From NCBI GenBank assembly GCA_047495785.1, contig JBLDXI010000017.1:1550001-1614000 (forward strand): DNA of 64,000 bases, read 5' to 3'. The notes beneath the pieces were generated by a model. It did not search any database and was not told the DNA's origin. It saw nothing but the letters and a program-made list of their open reading frames with translations. Source of the stretch: Lepidodermella squamata (taxonomy: Eukaryota > Gastrotricha). This document shows, piece after piece, positions 34,899-48,044 of the stretch (within the stretch, counting starts at the first letter, position 1; each line of letters starts with the position of its first letter). A program made the translations under genes and the position numbers.

Positions 34899-37052
34899 AT
34901 GAACGAACCACCGCCATCTGTTGATCCGTCGAATCCGCCGATTTTACAGGAGCTGATTTGCAAGGCTTGCAATAAAATTTATTTTCGACCCAGGCAGCTG
35001 AAATATTGCGGACATGTATTTTGCGCTGACTGCTTGACAGCTATTGCAAAACCAGCTCCTGTTGTAAAACCAGGCTCGCAACCAGTAACTATTGAGTGCC
35101 CTACTTGTAAAGTTATCAGCAACCTGGATCTGCCCCCTGAAAAAGGTTTCTAGTTGCCTTATTGATCAGGCGTTTATATGCCAGTTTTTAGGTCTTCGAA
35201 CTAACTTGCCGCTGCATAACATAGCTGAGATGATTCGAGCCTATGAAAAATGGTATGCTGGGGCGGAAAAGCGTCGAATTCCTCGTTCGCCGAAAAATTT
35301 GCCGATCTCGTTTCCGGAGAGGCCGTGTTGTCCGGATTCAGTCGAAAATCCGCCCCATGTCTTGTGTGATCACTGCAACGTTTTGCTTTGCTCACGTTGT
35401 GAGCTTCTTCACACGATCCAGCTTCGCGAGGAAGCTACTGACATCGGAAAATCTGTAAGCGGACTTACTCTCGTTAATTCGAATTTTATAAATTAATTTT
35501 TCAGCTTTTGGGCAGACTTGTAGATCTATGCAGGAAACTGGAGGATATCGACAAGAGAACTGGCTCGCTTGTAACTGCTGTTGATCATGGCCTCGAAAAT
35601 TTAACAAGAAACATTGCGAATTCCGTCTCGTCTTATTTCGAGATTGTCTCGCAAAACATTCAATCCGAAGCTTCTAATATCGTAGGCCAGGCGAGAAATG
35701 CAGCGAAGGAGCAATTGGAGCGCCTTCATAATACCCTTGAAAAATGGAAAGACAGCGATACGAGGAAAGAGAATCTAGTTCTGCTGAATGACGTCATCGA
35801 GGGTACTTACTCGAAAGATGTGACCGTAGTGTTAGCAGACCTTCAATCACTAGAAAAAGAAGTAGAGTTTTTACTCAATTTTGCCGGTCACAATGAGCCG
35901 AACTTTTCATTCTTCGTCAATCCTGACCTGGAGCAGACGTTGGATGAATTTTCTCAGAATTTACCGCTTGGATCGTTTGACTTTCATATGGCACCTCCTT
36001 CTCCTAGAGCGCCTCCTCCAATTACCTCGGTTAGCCAGGAAATGGCATTAAGTGCCAGTAGTGAGAGCTTGTCAAGCGGGGATCAAGGACCGATGACCCC
36101 GGAAATGACACCAATCGAACGACCGAATTTCGATGATTTATCGCCTTATAACACGTTATTTTATGAAAATCTAACTGCTTTCCGGGAGTTTTCCGGTGAT
36201 GATTTCCGTGGTAATGCCTTCAGAAGGCCTACTGCTTCATGCCTGGTAATCAGTAGATTTGTCGAACCAATGCTCGCTGTGATTCATAACAATCGTCGAA
36301 TCTCGCTATTCACCCCGGAAAATGTGGTCACTACCTTCGAAGTTCAGTTTCCCGGCCCCCAGTCGGTTTATCTCGGCTGGGATATAGCCTGTGACTTGGA
36401 CGGTTTCATGTTTGTAACTTGCCACAAGCGGACCCGTATCCTAACCTTCAAAATTTGCGATGCCGAAGTCGTTACGCCGAGTATTTTTGCTCAAATCGAG
36501 GAAAATTCCCCGAATCGTTTTCACGGCCTGGCTGTATCGAATGAGCGGCAAGAACTGTATACCGCGCTGAATACTGATGTCGCGGTTTTTGGTCTTCAAG
36601 ACGGCCAAGGGCGTTACTTAATCCCTTTTCCTACAGGAATTAGCGTCTGTCGAATATGCGGCCTATTTCCATATGAAAACATGATTAATATCGTCTTCTC
36701 GCACTCAAATGGGACGAAACTTCACTGTTTCTCTCTGCCTACAAATTACGAACTGAATGCTGACCATTTAGCTCAAACTGGGGAGAAATACACCGATTTA
36801 TCTCTGGAAGATGAATCTTTCTCAGCTATCACGCTCGATCCCAAGGGAAGTGCTGTGATTTATGAGCCTACTACGTCGCAACTTCAAGTATTCACTCGAT
36901 CTGGCTATCTCATGACGTCGTTGCCGTTTGATATCGAACCATCTAGCATCACGATTTTGCCGCCTCATCGCCCTAGAATCACCCCGATCCTTGTAATTAC
37001 GGAATCGCGTCGCAACAGCGTTACATTTTACGCTGTTAACAATTTGTATTAA
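34899..37052 (+). CDS. TRIM/NHL-like gene C (full domain set)
   Basis: Exons 34899-35145, 35192-35454 and 35505-37052 give 685 residues. The RING (CKACNKIYF, CGHVFCADCL, IECPTC) is in the first exon with its leader, so the intron after the leader seen in genes A, D, E and H is lost. The B-box (CCPDSVENPPHVLCDHCNVLLCSRCELLH) and a coiled coil of about 150 residues follow. A Pro/Ser-rich linker leads to the propeller with AVIHNNRRIS, FHGLAVSNERQELYTALNTDVAVFGL and a closing VITESRRNSVTFYAV. The intron usually found after RIS is also lost, leaving a 1.5-kb last exon. Predicted role: RING E3 ligase with propeller substrate domain. Confidence 0.72.
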
Positions 37053-37312
37053 CAATCTTTATTTACAAATCGTGAATCTTCATTCATAAAAATCTGCAAT
37101 ATTCATGTGGCGTCGTCACTTCTATTTTGTCGTCGCAGTTTTAACTTCGTTAATATTTTTTTGAATTTTGTTCGCTCGATATTAGCTAGCAACTCGCATC
37201 ATGCTCTTCGTCTTTTGTTATGATTCGCTCGTCAATGATTTTTCTTTCAGCTGAGCAGAAAAAAATAGTAGAATGGAAGAATTGTTTGTTGATTTTGTGA
37301 TAGGTTTTTTCA

Positions 37313-39707
37313 ATGGCGTGTAAGCGAAAACTGGAAGATTTCGACTTGGAGTATATTTTTCAGGTATACCTGCGTTATAATTACCACCCTAATGACCTAT
37401 TATAGGCATGTTTTGCTGAATTAGGAATTAATTAACACATAAGTGATTTTGCCTTATTTAAAAAATCAATAGTCAAGAAAAATATTGGTTTCAAAACTTC
37501 ATTTTTCAGAGTGTTCAATGCTCGATCTGTCACAATCTGCTGAATAACCCCAAGCAGCTTCCAGATTGCGGCCACTGTTTTTGCCTCAGATGCCTTATTG
37601 ACTTTCAAGCTCAGCATCACGGCAATACTAAAATCGCGATTAAGTGCCCCAATTGCCAGTTGATGAATGAGCTTGGACCGCGTGGTTTAGATGGTAAATA
37701 TTTATTTTATAATTTCAAAAAATTGATAATTTTTTGTTTCCAGCCATACCGACTAATGCGAACCTCTTAGCCTTGAGCCATCATTTCAGGCAGGTGAAGA
37801 AATACCCACCAGTGAAAACGCTCGAGTTGATGCCTCCATCAAACGGCAATTCAATATCAGTTGAGGCTATCCTCTCGCCCCGATGCGTAACCTCGGTTGG
37901 GTTTTTTGGCTCAAGCGTTACGTATGATATTCCCCGGTGCCGCTCGGTTGCTGAAGGTCGCTTAAAAGCACCTCAAGCGGATGCGAATAGCTGCTCAAAT
38001 TTGGACGCGACGAATCTGAAGGCGAAAATTTCCAATCTCACGAAACGCCTCATCCAACTGCCTGATTCGAACTCATTACTAAATGCCGCTAATGAAGTTT
38101 TCAACAAAATTTCCATCGACCTGGAGACGTTCGAACACAATGTTGCTCACTACGTCATGGAGTGCTATGGCCACATCTCAAAAGCGATGGAAATCGACGG
38201 CGAGAGGCTGGTTGAGGAGGCTCATGGCGTTGCGCACGGTGAGACGAAGCGCATCGAAGCGCTGATGCAAAAATGGGACGAAAATCATCGCATCGAAGTC
38301 ATTAAAAATATGGAGCAGCTGTATTTCGATTTGAAGAGGCGATTTGCGACCCAACAAAGCATCGAGATTGTTTCTGCTACACACGAATCTCTGACTCAGC
38401 TCGAACAGGACTTGAATTTCCTTGAGAATCTATGCAAACCTCTTCCGAACGATGCGATAATACAATTCAGACCCTCGGAAAATTTCTCATCGATGATCGG
38501 CACCATTGGCGATTCGTTGAAATTGGGTGACGTACTTTCGAAAATTTCGCTGGCTTCAGATGAAACTGTCAAAGTCCGAACGCCTTCTCCTGAACAAATA
38601 ATTTTGATCGAATCTGACCATCCTACTTCACCGGCCTCTATTCCATCGCCTATGCCGTCACCGCTACAAATTCCTTCGGAAATACCTGTTGACAGAAGAA
38701 AATTCGATAAAGACTTTTACTCGAAGTTAACCGAAACTAAGCTGATTACAGGTAATGACGCCATAGGTTGGGATATTCGTAAGCCTATGGCTGTATGCGC
38801 CATTCCTTCAACGCCTCCAATGGCCGCTGCAATTCACAACGGAACCAGGATATCGGTGAGTTTTCTTCAAAACAATTGAAGAAATGAAAAAATAACCGAA
38901 ATTTTTCAGATTATTTCGCTATCCGGTGAAATCACTGCGACTTACAGGGCTCGTTACCCGGCTACAATGCAAGAACATTGTTACCTGGGAAGCCAGATCT
39001 GCGCGTCCAGTGACGGTTGTCTATTCTTCACTTCATTTCGAGATGTCGAAATCTTGGCGTTGGAAACTTCGGGAAAAGTGTATGCAAAGAACGCTGTCGT
39101 CAAAATTTTGGTTGAAACCTCGGTCGAAATGCCATTTCGAGGTCTTGCGATTAATAACGACCGTAGCGAGCTGTACACGGCGACTCGAGATGCAATCAGC
39201 GCTTATTCTACTATCGATGGAGCCGTGAAATTCAGCTTTGCTCTAAGGGACCCGTTTCTCTTCGGATCCTCATTCGTTCACACGAGTTTTTCTACCGAAA
39301 ATCTAGTTTCGATTGTTTTCACGTCGGGTGATGGGAAATGTGCTAATATTTTGAAATTTCGTGACATCTCTGATCTGGCCGAAACAGATTTCAGCGTCGA
39401 AGTGTTGCCGCTTTCAAAGCAAGTTCGAGCAGTTGCGAAAAATCAATCATTCTTTGCCTCGTCGATATCTAATATAATCAAATCGATAACCGTTGACCCG
39501 GTTGGGCATTTTCTGGTTGCCTTCACTAATGTTTTGAAAGTTAAAGTTTTCGAGCGAAACGCCGAGGAGCCATTTGCCGAATTCGCCCCGCCCGACGTGA
39601 AAGCGTCATTCACTGCTACGTTGGTCGATGACGGTATCAAGCCGATAGTGCTCGCGGTTTTAACCGTGTCGAATTCAATCTCGTTGTTGAGTTACGGACA
39701 AAAATGA
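37313..39707 (+). CDS. TRIM/NHL-like gene D (RING, coiled coil, propeller; B-box lost)
   Basis: Exons 37313-37363, 37510-37693, 37744-38855 and 38910-39707 give 714 residues. The leader MACKRKLEDFDLEYIFQ is like that of gene E. The RING is intact (CSICHNLL, CGHCFCLRCL, IKCPNC). Where gene E has a Cys/His B-box, this gene has unrelated sequence with only scattered Cys. The coiled coil is well kept (DSNSLLNAANEVFNKISIDLE, GERLVEEAHGVAHGETKRIEALMQKW) and clearly paralogous to gene E. The propeller contains IRKPMAVCAIP, AAIHNGTRIS with intron, and FRGLAINNDRSELYTATRDAISAYS. An E3 ligase without B-box is the likely outcome. Confidence 0.72.
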
Positions 39708-40091
39708 ATGCTTGTTCTTATTTTGCAAATTATATTCCTTTTGTTGTTGGCTTTTTAACATTTTGATTTGAATGTTTTTTACTACTTGCGTTGCTATATT
39801 CCACAGATTTTGTCTTGCTCATTCCGATATATACTGCTTACCATACAACGAATTGACATTGCTTGGTCTTACTGATTTAATATTGAGATGATTTTAGAAC
39901 GGTGAATAAAGGTCATTTTTATTTATTTTGTGTTTGTAGATATTTTATGACATATATTGTGACATTTAACCAGGAAGAGCTTTCATTGCCTTTTTCACGG
40001 CTTCTGTGCGCGCTGATGGCTTTCCATGGGAATTAGGACATTTTAGTGTTTTTCAGTTTATCTTGCTCATTTTGTTAGTATTTAATTTTCT

Positions 40092-43000
40092 ATGGCAAGT
40101 AAACGCAAATTCGACACTGACGAAGAAGAATTTATATTTCACGTTCGTTTTCATTATTCCGACTAATATACCCTGAATCTGCGGATATTTTCATTTTTGC
40201 AGGCCCTCCAATGCTCGCTGTGCAAGCGGTTGATCAACAACCCTAAACAACTACCCGATTGCGGGCACTGTTTTTGCTACATCTGCCTGCTTGATTTTGT
40301 TAATAATCGAAATTCCTTAGTTATTTCATGTCCGGACTGCCACCTTAACAACGATCTCAGTTCTCATTCGATTGACGGTATGTGATAACTGGGTTTTTTC
40401 CTCGATTTTTCTACTTTTCTCCGCATAGATCTGCCAACAAATGTGCCCCTACTTGCTCTCAGCCATCATTTCCGCAAGAAGTTTTCGGCTGGAACGAATA
40501 ATTTTACGGAAAACGTCGCAGTTAAGAGCGAGCCATGTTCATCCAATGGACCTATAATAGCGGCAAAACTGACAAAAATCGAACATATCATAAGTTCACC
40601 TCAGACGTTGATCTCCCCTAAAATGTCAACTGGCTTGACATTTATTGTAAAATCACCCCCGATAGCAACGCCATCTCCAGTTCCATCGGCTACTGAACTG
40701 AAATGCTGCTCATCAGTCGACCCTGCGTTTCAAACCGCGGCATATTGCAAGCATTGCAAGCAAAGCTTTTGTAAGCGTTGCGAACTCGTTCATCTCGAAA
40801 GTGTTCGAGCTCAAATTCTCGATATGGGAAAATTGCTGGCGAATCGAATATCGACCCTGCCCGGCATCGACGTGATCTCACAATCTGCTAATGATCTATT
40901 CAACAAATTGACGGCAGACCTTGAGCATGTTGAATTTTCAATTCAAAACAACGTTGTTGATATTTATGCGAAAATTTCGAAGGCCTTGCAAGACAATGCC
41001 GAACGATTGGTCGAAGAATCGAACGGTTTGATTCACGCCGAGACTCAACGAATCGAAAAATTGCTTGAGAAATGGTGTCGTGAGGAGCGGAAGAATGAAA
41101 TAATTAAGCAATTGACTGATGCTTGCCATGATATAAAGTCGAAACCGCTTCTTCAACATAGCCTTGAAACTATATCACCGATTTATGGCTACCTCACTAA
41201 ATTAAGCAGCGATATCTCCGAGGTCGAAAATTTGTGCCTACCCATTTCGCCTGAACCTCAATTGGCTGTTGTTGTTTCACCGGAATTTTCGGCCACTATC
41301 GATTCGCTTGGAAATAAGTTGCCCCTGGGCTCAATCGTCAGTATGATTAATCATTCGATACCTGAGATCTCTGCTTCGGCGATTCCAGAACCACCTCAAA
41401 CTACTCCATCTCCCACACCTGGCGGTAGTTATGATAAAACTTTCTATGAAAGTCTTCGGCTAACTGCGACGATCAAAGATGTTTGCAAATTGGGCTGGTC
41501 AATGAAAAAACCATCAGGTAATTTCAGTCCGTATAGACATTGAAGAGATCATTAAACAGACAATGAAATGTGGAAAACTAGTTCTTCGTAGGATATATCT
41601 AGAAACGAATAAGGTAATGAAGTTGCAAGCGACATGGCGTATCTAATCGTAAGGCGCGTGTACTTGGATCTTTACGCACAGGGCGTATTACAGGGCGTTC
41701 GCATAGTAATACTCTCCTAGCTTGTAAAAATAGCTTTGCTACTATTTGCATTCATTTCAGTTATTTGTAGCTACCAATTTTTAGCTCACTCGGAGTATTA
41801 ATGCGCAAACGCCCTTGTGCATGCGGTTAGTGAGCGCGCTTTTACAAATTAGTTGTATTGTTCCGGGAGTTTTCTTGCAAAAATCATGGATGATATTTCT
41901 ATGCAATATCAAATATTGAGCATAGGCGTTGGGAAGTTCTTGTTGTTCTTAAGACTCGCAGTCGCAGATGATTTCAAAGAAAAAAACGGTACTGCGATTC
42001 GGTACTATATTTTTACCGGCCTTGAGGCAACTGCAGTTTTAGACATGATTTTCTTTGGTGAATCCGAATTTTATAAATAACAGCGATTTTAAAACGTATA
42101 AAAACTCCTCAATATTTTTGCAAAGGTTCCATCTCCATTGTTCTAGCCCGAAAATGCAACACTAGTGCGGTTTTAACTAAGATAGCAACAAAGTTTTTAG
42201 CTTTGTTAAGCAGTCATTTTCTACCTTGAAATTGCTCTCCAAAAAATTCTGGTCCATCCAATTTCTGATATGGATATTTTGCCATTGATATACTACCAAT
42301 CCAATTAGAAATGGGCGTAAAAGATAAGCATTCTAGCATGGTTATTTGTGTTTTTCCTGAAATTTGATTTCTTTTGAGATGGATGTGTAATAAATTTATT
42401 TTATTTCAGCCGTATGCGTGTTGCCGCTTCCAGAACCGCTCGCTGTTGTTTTACACAATGGAACTCGTCTGACAGTATGTTGAATGCCCAGCATGTTAAA
42501 ACACATCAACTGACTTCAAATTATGTTTCTAGTTCATCAACGCCGCCGGCGAAATGACTCGCACTTTTCGCATTCACTTGCATGCTGACGAGAAGGACAC
42601 ATGTTACCTGGGACAGACAGTTGCTGCGTCGGAAGACGGGTCCATTTTTTTGACTTGCCATCTTCAAAAACGAATCCTTAGGCTGAATTACCACGAAGTA
42701 GACCTGCCATCACATGTGAAGGCTCGAGTTTTCGCCCGGGCGTCTGATGATTCGACAACTTTCAACGCTCTCGGTTGTTGTTCGCAGCGGAGGGAGGTTT
42801 ACACGTCAACCCGAGACTCGATAATCGCGTATTCGATGCAAGATGGTCTTGAAACCTTCCGATGCGGGTTCAAAGATCCAACCCATATCGGAACTTCGCT
42901 TTTACGAACTGTTTACAACCACGAAGGTTTCACCAATTTGATCTACACATCTTTGAGCGGACGAACAGCTTACGGCATTCAGCTGCCAAGTTCTGGTGAA

Positions 43001-43294
43001 ATGAAAAATACCGAAACTACCGCGAAGTTACTACCACTTTCGAGACAGCTGGGCACGATAAGCTACATCGCAGCTGATCCGAGGGGAAACTTACTGGTTC
43101 ATCACTTCAGTGGCAAGATAATTCGAGTTTTCAGTCAATCTGAGAATGACCCGATCGCTGCGATCGGTTTGACTGGGCCGGAGGTTCAGTATTTTGACCC
43201 ATCGCGATTCGTCGTAATTCCAGGCCCTCGCCCAGCCGTTATTGTTCCATGTTTCAATTCGAGCGTTATCATGGTATTCACTCCAAACTGCTGA
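40092..43294 (+). CDS. TRIM/NHL-like gene E (full domain set, 0.9-kb intron)
   Basis: Exons 40092-40142, 40203-40377, 40429-41517, 42410-42474 and 42533-43294 give 713 residues. Order: leader MASKRKFDTDEEEFIFH; RING (CSLCKRLI, CGHCFCYICL, ISCPDC); ALSHHFRKK shared with gene D; B-box (CCSSVDPAFQTAAYCKHCKQSFCKRCELVH); coiled coil; Pro-rich linker; propeller. The 892-nt intron 41518-42409 interrupts the first propeller strand at KKPS/AVCVLP, and a second intron follows LHNGTRLT. The large intron contains an imperfect hairpin repeat and no recognised gene. Genes D and E are the closest pair in the array by leader and coiled-coil similarity. Confidence 0.72.
41680..41822. repeat. Imperfect long hairpin (MITE-like) in intron of gene E
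   Basis: Arms 41693-41718 (AGGGCGTTCGCATAGTAATACTC) and 41792-41816, whose reverse complement reads AGGGCGTTTGCGCATTAATACTC, pair with a few mismatches. Flanking GCACAGGG/CCCTTGTGC and inner segments pair further. Size and structure suggest a foldback or MITE remnant that enlarged the intron. Confidence 0.5.
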
Positions 43295-43490
43295 ATTTTT
43301 AGCATTGTTTGTGTTAGAACTGGAAACAGTTTTTTCATTCTCGTTGTATAATATAAGTGGTCAGTATATTTGAGATATTGTTTTGCCTAATTAAAACAGC
43401 ATCTAAAAAGCATTCATGTATGCTATGGATATTATGTATTTTTTTATTTAGAGAACTTTATTGCCAGCTGGTGGTTTCTGTTAGCCAGTC

Positions 43491-46400
43491 ATGTTTACCA
43501 ACAAACCTTCTGTAAGTCACTGAATTTTCCATTTTACTATTTATAATTGAATTTTTTCAGAGTTCAACTGGGTTTTTAACGCAACATCTCCACCCTAATT
43601 ATCAGCAGAACTTGTATCTCACCCCAGTTCGCAGTCCCACCACGACATCTGGGCAGGTGAATGGGGCAGTTGGTAGCAATCATCAGCTGGCTTGGACGGC
43701 CCGAGCGAACGGCGTTATCGGCAGCGGCTTGCTTTCAGCAGCGTCATCGATGAGCAAAGGTCCTGTTGTGAAAACGAGTGACGACGGCAAAGACCGGTGC
43801 GAACATCAGGCGAGCATGTACCGCCGTTTGCTGTGCGAACATTGCGGCGAAAAGTTTTGCGATAGCTGTGAAATTACGCACAAGGAGAAGATTAAGGTGG
43901 AGATTTTGAAAATGGGCCAAGCTGTAAGTCAATTTTAAGTTTATTTATTTTAGAGCACAAACCACAATGATGAGAACGTTTCATTTATTTACCACAGCCC
44001 ATCAGGTTGACAATTTCAAGATTAACAGATATACATGGAAAAAAGAACACACACAAGTTATAGCAATGAAAATAAATTACAATTACAATTAAAACCTGTT
44101 AATCACGTGATCAATTTACTTCTTATTTATTTTTTCGACTTCTCTCAACCATAAGATCAAAATATTTAATTCATTTGTGAATTTGAAGTTAGTATAGAAG
44201 AAAATATTTTCGAAATAGTTATATGCATTCAGAGGTATCATAGTTCTTTTCAACTTAGTGGATGATTTAGCTTGATTACAACAAGAAAGATAATGTATTA
44301 ATATATGCCAACTGTCGCGAGAAGGTTCGACAGGTGCTGTACATTTCGGACACTGACCTGGTAATTTATACAAAACTGGTTTAAAAGTGGAATTGCATCT
44401 GATTCGTAGTAGTTTTATAGCAAGTTGGCTATTGATGTCTTCGACACAAGGGCAACATCATAAGGTGAGCAAGAGATATGGAGGCCTAATCTATCATGCG
44501 TCGACAGGCGAGCTCGTTCGAATAGACGTCTTTTGACCATATCCATTTTTATATTTAAAGGGCACGCAGAATTTAGCAGATGAGAACTAATTTGAGATAA
44601 AAAAATTTAGCATATAATTATGTCAATTCTATCCTTTTCGGCATCAGTATAACAGTACTCAATAGAAAGATTAAACCAAAACGTCAGGTTTTTCATATGG
44701 ATGTGGCCAAGCGTGACGTACAGAGGCAAAAGAGCCACCCAATCATATGTCTATTTTCTCGGACTCCTTTAAATTGCAGCAGGAGAAACTCTTTTTTTCC
44801 GGTTTCAATAACAGGTTTGAGAGCTTCGGATATTCCACTCAGGAGCAACTCGAAATTTTCATGGTGTATACAAACGCATACGTTCTCAGGTGTTTCGCAA
44901 GTTGACGTAAGGTTAGTGTAGCTCGTAATGTCGATTGATTACGAGCTACAGTCCTGAAGTTGATTGCCACTAGAAAGTCAACTCACGCTCAAGGTCGGCG
45001 ACATGCGTGATGTAGTCGTCTGGATTCGCGTTCTGGATGATCTCCACACGGTTGCGAACCAAAATCGTCAGCTGACGGTCGGTGGTGATAGTAGCTTTGA
45101 AGTGGGCGATCGTTTGAAGTATGACGAGCATTTTGTACATGTTGTCGCCCAGAAAAAACTTGACGCGTTCTGGTATTCATTTATCCTTAGAGGTCATTGA
45201 ACAATATATCTAACTTTGAGGCAAGAAATGTATGCAAATGCAATGACGAAGGTAAATGACGATATGGGAATAAAAAGCTATAGGTGTCATTTGAGTCCAT
45301 TTGTTCGAATATGTATTCACTGAATAAAAGGAAGGTATTCGAAAGCCTAACAAAATATCCCTGACATTAATGTTAAAGAAAAAGAAAGTAAAATGGTAAT
45401 AAAGCACGGCTAGTCGAGCGGAAAGTATATGGCCTTTCTCCAAATAAGAAATGATGGAGAAATATCGAATTTTTTAAGCGAGTTGAATGTGAATTTTTTT
45501 GCACATTTCAAGTCGTAAATAATATTGGAAAATCTGAGTTCACTATTCGTGGATGTGAGACCATACGATTATTACCTAGAACCCCAAAGCAATTAAAGTT
45601 GGCACTTGGCAGTAATATTCGCATATATTGCTCATATTTCAGAAATGAATTAAGTCGGATGTTTATTTTCTCTTCTTTATTCTTAGTTTCTCAGTCAAGA
45701 TTTCGCACTCGACCGTGAGGGAGTCGACGGTCGTGCTATCCAAGTTCGCGATCATTTGACCGTCTACGCCGAGATGGTTCGACGCAATGTCGAGTCTGAA
45801 ATCGCTAGCACGGAGCTTAAATTTCGAAACGCCGCAAACACGTTCCTTCACAAGTTGCGAACCGAAGCCGACTCTATCATTGCCCGAGCTTTCGAGCTGC
45901 GAGATGCTGAAATCGGCGATTTGGTGACTATTGGCAACGAAGCTGTTCGTTGCCTCGAGGACAAAGACCGCATTTCGCAGCTGGTTGAGCGGCTACGTAG
46001 CCAGCAGGTCTTTTTTGTCACATTGCGAGACATGTCGCTTCTTCACCGAGAGATAATCCGATATTATGGCATGAACTGCGCGGTTGACGCGTAAGTTTTT
46101 ATGTAATTTAGATGCACACTTTTTCAACCCTAAGTACACACGCTCAGGTTTATATTCCCAATTTGAGAGCCGCACATTGGAATATAATACATCGTACTTT
46201 AATGCGTTATTGCATTTATGCCTCATTTTTGAAGGATCTGTCTGCAATGATATCTGTCTGCCATAAACCATCATAGTTTTCGCGGGGAGCTATCTTTATT
46301 TGTTTATTCCTTTTCTATAACCTATACCTGATAGTCTTATATGATCAATCGTTTATCTAGGTTGCGGAACTGCTCGAATTTCTACGCCGATAAGATTTTG

Positions 46401-48044
46401 GAGTTCAATCGCCATCCTGGATTTGTACCTATGTTGGATCGCTGCCTGGAATTTTTCCACACCGTCCAACTAGGCTCAGTCAAATTCTCCTCGCCGATCA
46501 AGAAAATTCGCGAAATGCTGTCCGGTAAACAAAATTTCGACACCTCACCCTTCAAACCCTTGTTCACGAATTCGAGTCCAAATGACGGAGGCCGTCGATC
46601 TGAATTCATTGGAAAATCGTTCTACGATCGAATGGAAGTCGTTAACATCGTCTCTGGTAAAGATGCCGATGCTTGGGAAATTCGCAAGCCATTTGGTAAT
46701 TTTCAAGGTAGCTAAAAAATCCCCCTTAATTTTGCATATTTTAATCCAGGATTGGTTTGGTTGACAAATACTGAATATCTTGCCGTTGTCCACCGTCCTA
46801 AACGCATTACATTGATCACTGTCACTGGAGAAGTGAAAGCTACGTACAAATTTGCCGATCCTGACTGTCATCAAAGCGGCGGTTTGAATTTTCACGGCAA
46901 TTTGGCTGCAGATGACGAGTGGAAATTCTACTTCATCGACGAACCTGGTCTTCGTATTTTCTGTTTTGACGTCAAATCAACTCCGTTCAAAAATCGCAGC
47001 AGCGAATTGGCCATGCCGCGCGTTTTCACCCGTTTACATTCGTCTGGTGGTAGCCGCTCGGCTATTTCGCTGAATCAATTCTCGGAACCGAGTAATGACG
47101 TTGCTTTCTGTAATAAGATGAAATTTCACGGTTTAGCTGTTGGTCTCGCCCGCCGCGAGTTGTACACGGAAGCGGGCGATTCGATTGTTGCGTTCAGCCT
47201 TGCTGATGGCACACCGCGCTTTCGCTGTCTTCTCGAGCCTGCCCATCAATTTTCTTCCCACGTTCTCGGCGTTATCGATCGCCCGAATTCGATTTCATAT
47301 CTGATCTACTCAACTGCTCATGGCAATGTTTTGCACAAGAAAACGTTCCTGTCGAATGGTCTCTTGGAGGAAGGCAGCTCGGTTATTGCTTATCAGGGCT
47401 CGGATATGAATTGTGTTGCGGAAGTTCGTGGTGTTGCTAACGATCCGTCTGGAAATTTGCTCCTTGCCGACAGTAAAAATGGCTGCATCAAGGTAAAACT
47501 GAGTTGACAAACGATTTATCAAAACTCAAAATAAAAATTCCACCTTAAAATCAAGTTTTTTAAACCGATTGGAAAATTCGACTTTAAGGTGGAATTTTTT
47601 GTTTAAATTTGCGCGTGTTATTCATCCAAAGCCCATTTCCCAATCTCGCAATTATAGCAAGCAATTTGAGGGAAGACGTAACGATTTAGCTCATTTTGTT
47701 TTGTCACGCAATATTTTAGCGCGTTACGTGTTTGCGCCGCTTAGACCCTATAATTGGAGGAGTGTTTTCAATAAGGCAGCCAAATCACCTGCATTGATAG
47801 GTGTTAATGAGTTACTCACGCAATTTTTATTCCACTAGATAGGTTGCGCTAATTACTAAAATACTAAAATTCTTTCTTGCAGGTTTTCTCGGAGAATTTT
47901 CAAGTCTTCTCTTCGTTTGGATTTGGCGATCAATCCACATTCAATCCGTCAGCTGTTGCCGTTGCTTACCTAGCCAACGGCCAGCCGGTTGTGGTCGTCA
48001 CGGAGTTTTCGTCGCACCGCATCATTTTCTTCTCAGCCCAGTGA
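43491..48044 (+). CDS. TRIM/NHL-like gene F (B-box, coiled coil, propeller; RING lost)
   Basis: Exons 43491-43511, 43561-43923, 45687-46090, 46361-46695, 46750-47492 and 47883-48044 give 675 residues. There is no RING: a seven-codon first exon is followed by Ser/Gly/Asn-rich sequence, then a B-box (CEHQASMYRRLLCEHCGEKFCDSCEITH), coiled coil and propeller (VSGKDADAWEIRKPFG, KFHGLAVGLARRELYTEAGDSIVAFSL, GVANDPSGNLLLADSKNGCIKV). The closing blade (GQPVVVVTEFSSHRIIFF) is on its own exon. Acceptor 45687 was chosen because the CAG at 45694 gives a frame with an early stop. The 1.76-kb second intron contains retroelement-like and antisense coding-like fragments; the fifth intron contains a perfect 17-bp inverted repeat. 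Confidence 0.68.
44116..44546 (-). mobile_element. Decayed non-LTR retrotransposon-like 3' fragment
   Basis: Reading the reverse strand from 44546 to a stop at 44116, with one frame change near 44450, gives a protein-like stretch with a Cys/His pattern (CPKC, then a His, then a second His and CC) after a basic LLRIRCN segment. This resembles the zinc-finger tail that follows reverse transcriptase in several LINE-type elements. The piece is short and frameshifted, so it is a dead remnant if real. It lies inside the large intron of gene F in antisense orientation. Confidence 0.35.
44970..45167 (-). pseudogene. Antisense coding-like fragment in intron of gene F
   Basis: About 65 codons stay open on the reverse strand and end at a TAG (44972-44970). 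The composition is that of a folded protein (FFLGDNMYKMLVILQ, TITTDRQLTILVRNRVE, ITHVADLERELTF). An in-frame TGA lies just upstream, so it is either a retropseudogene fragment or the last exon of an unresolved reverse-strand gene; an AG acceptor at about 45168 could serve. I do not recognise the parent family. Confidence 0.3.
47533..47599. repeat. Perfect 17-bp inverted repeat in intron of gene F
   Basis: Arms 47533-47549 (AAAAATTCCACCTTAAA) and 47583-47599 are exact reverse complements with a 33-nt loop. The arm core TTTAAGGTGGAA is the same motif found singly in many other introns of the window. Confidence 0.85.

Noticed and set aside
41853-42080. 75-codon ORF within the large intron of gene E
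   Set aside because: No domain, and it overlaps sequence next to the hairpin repeat; chance ORF is likelier.
47569-47838. 89-codon ORF within an intron of gene F
   Set aside because: It begins inside the inverted repeat and has no recognised similarity; treated as intron sequence.
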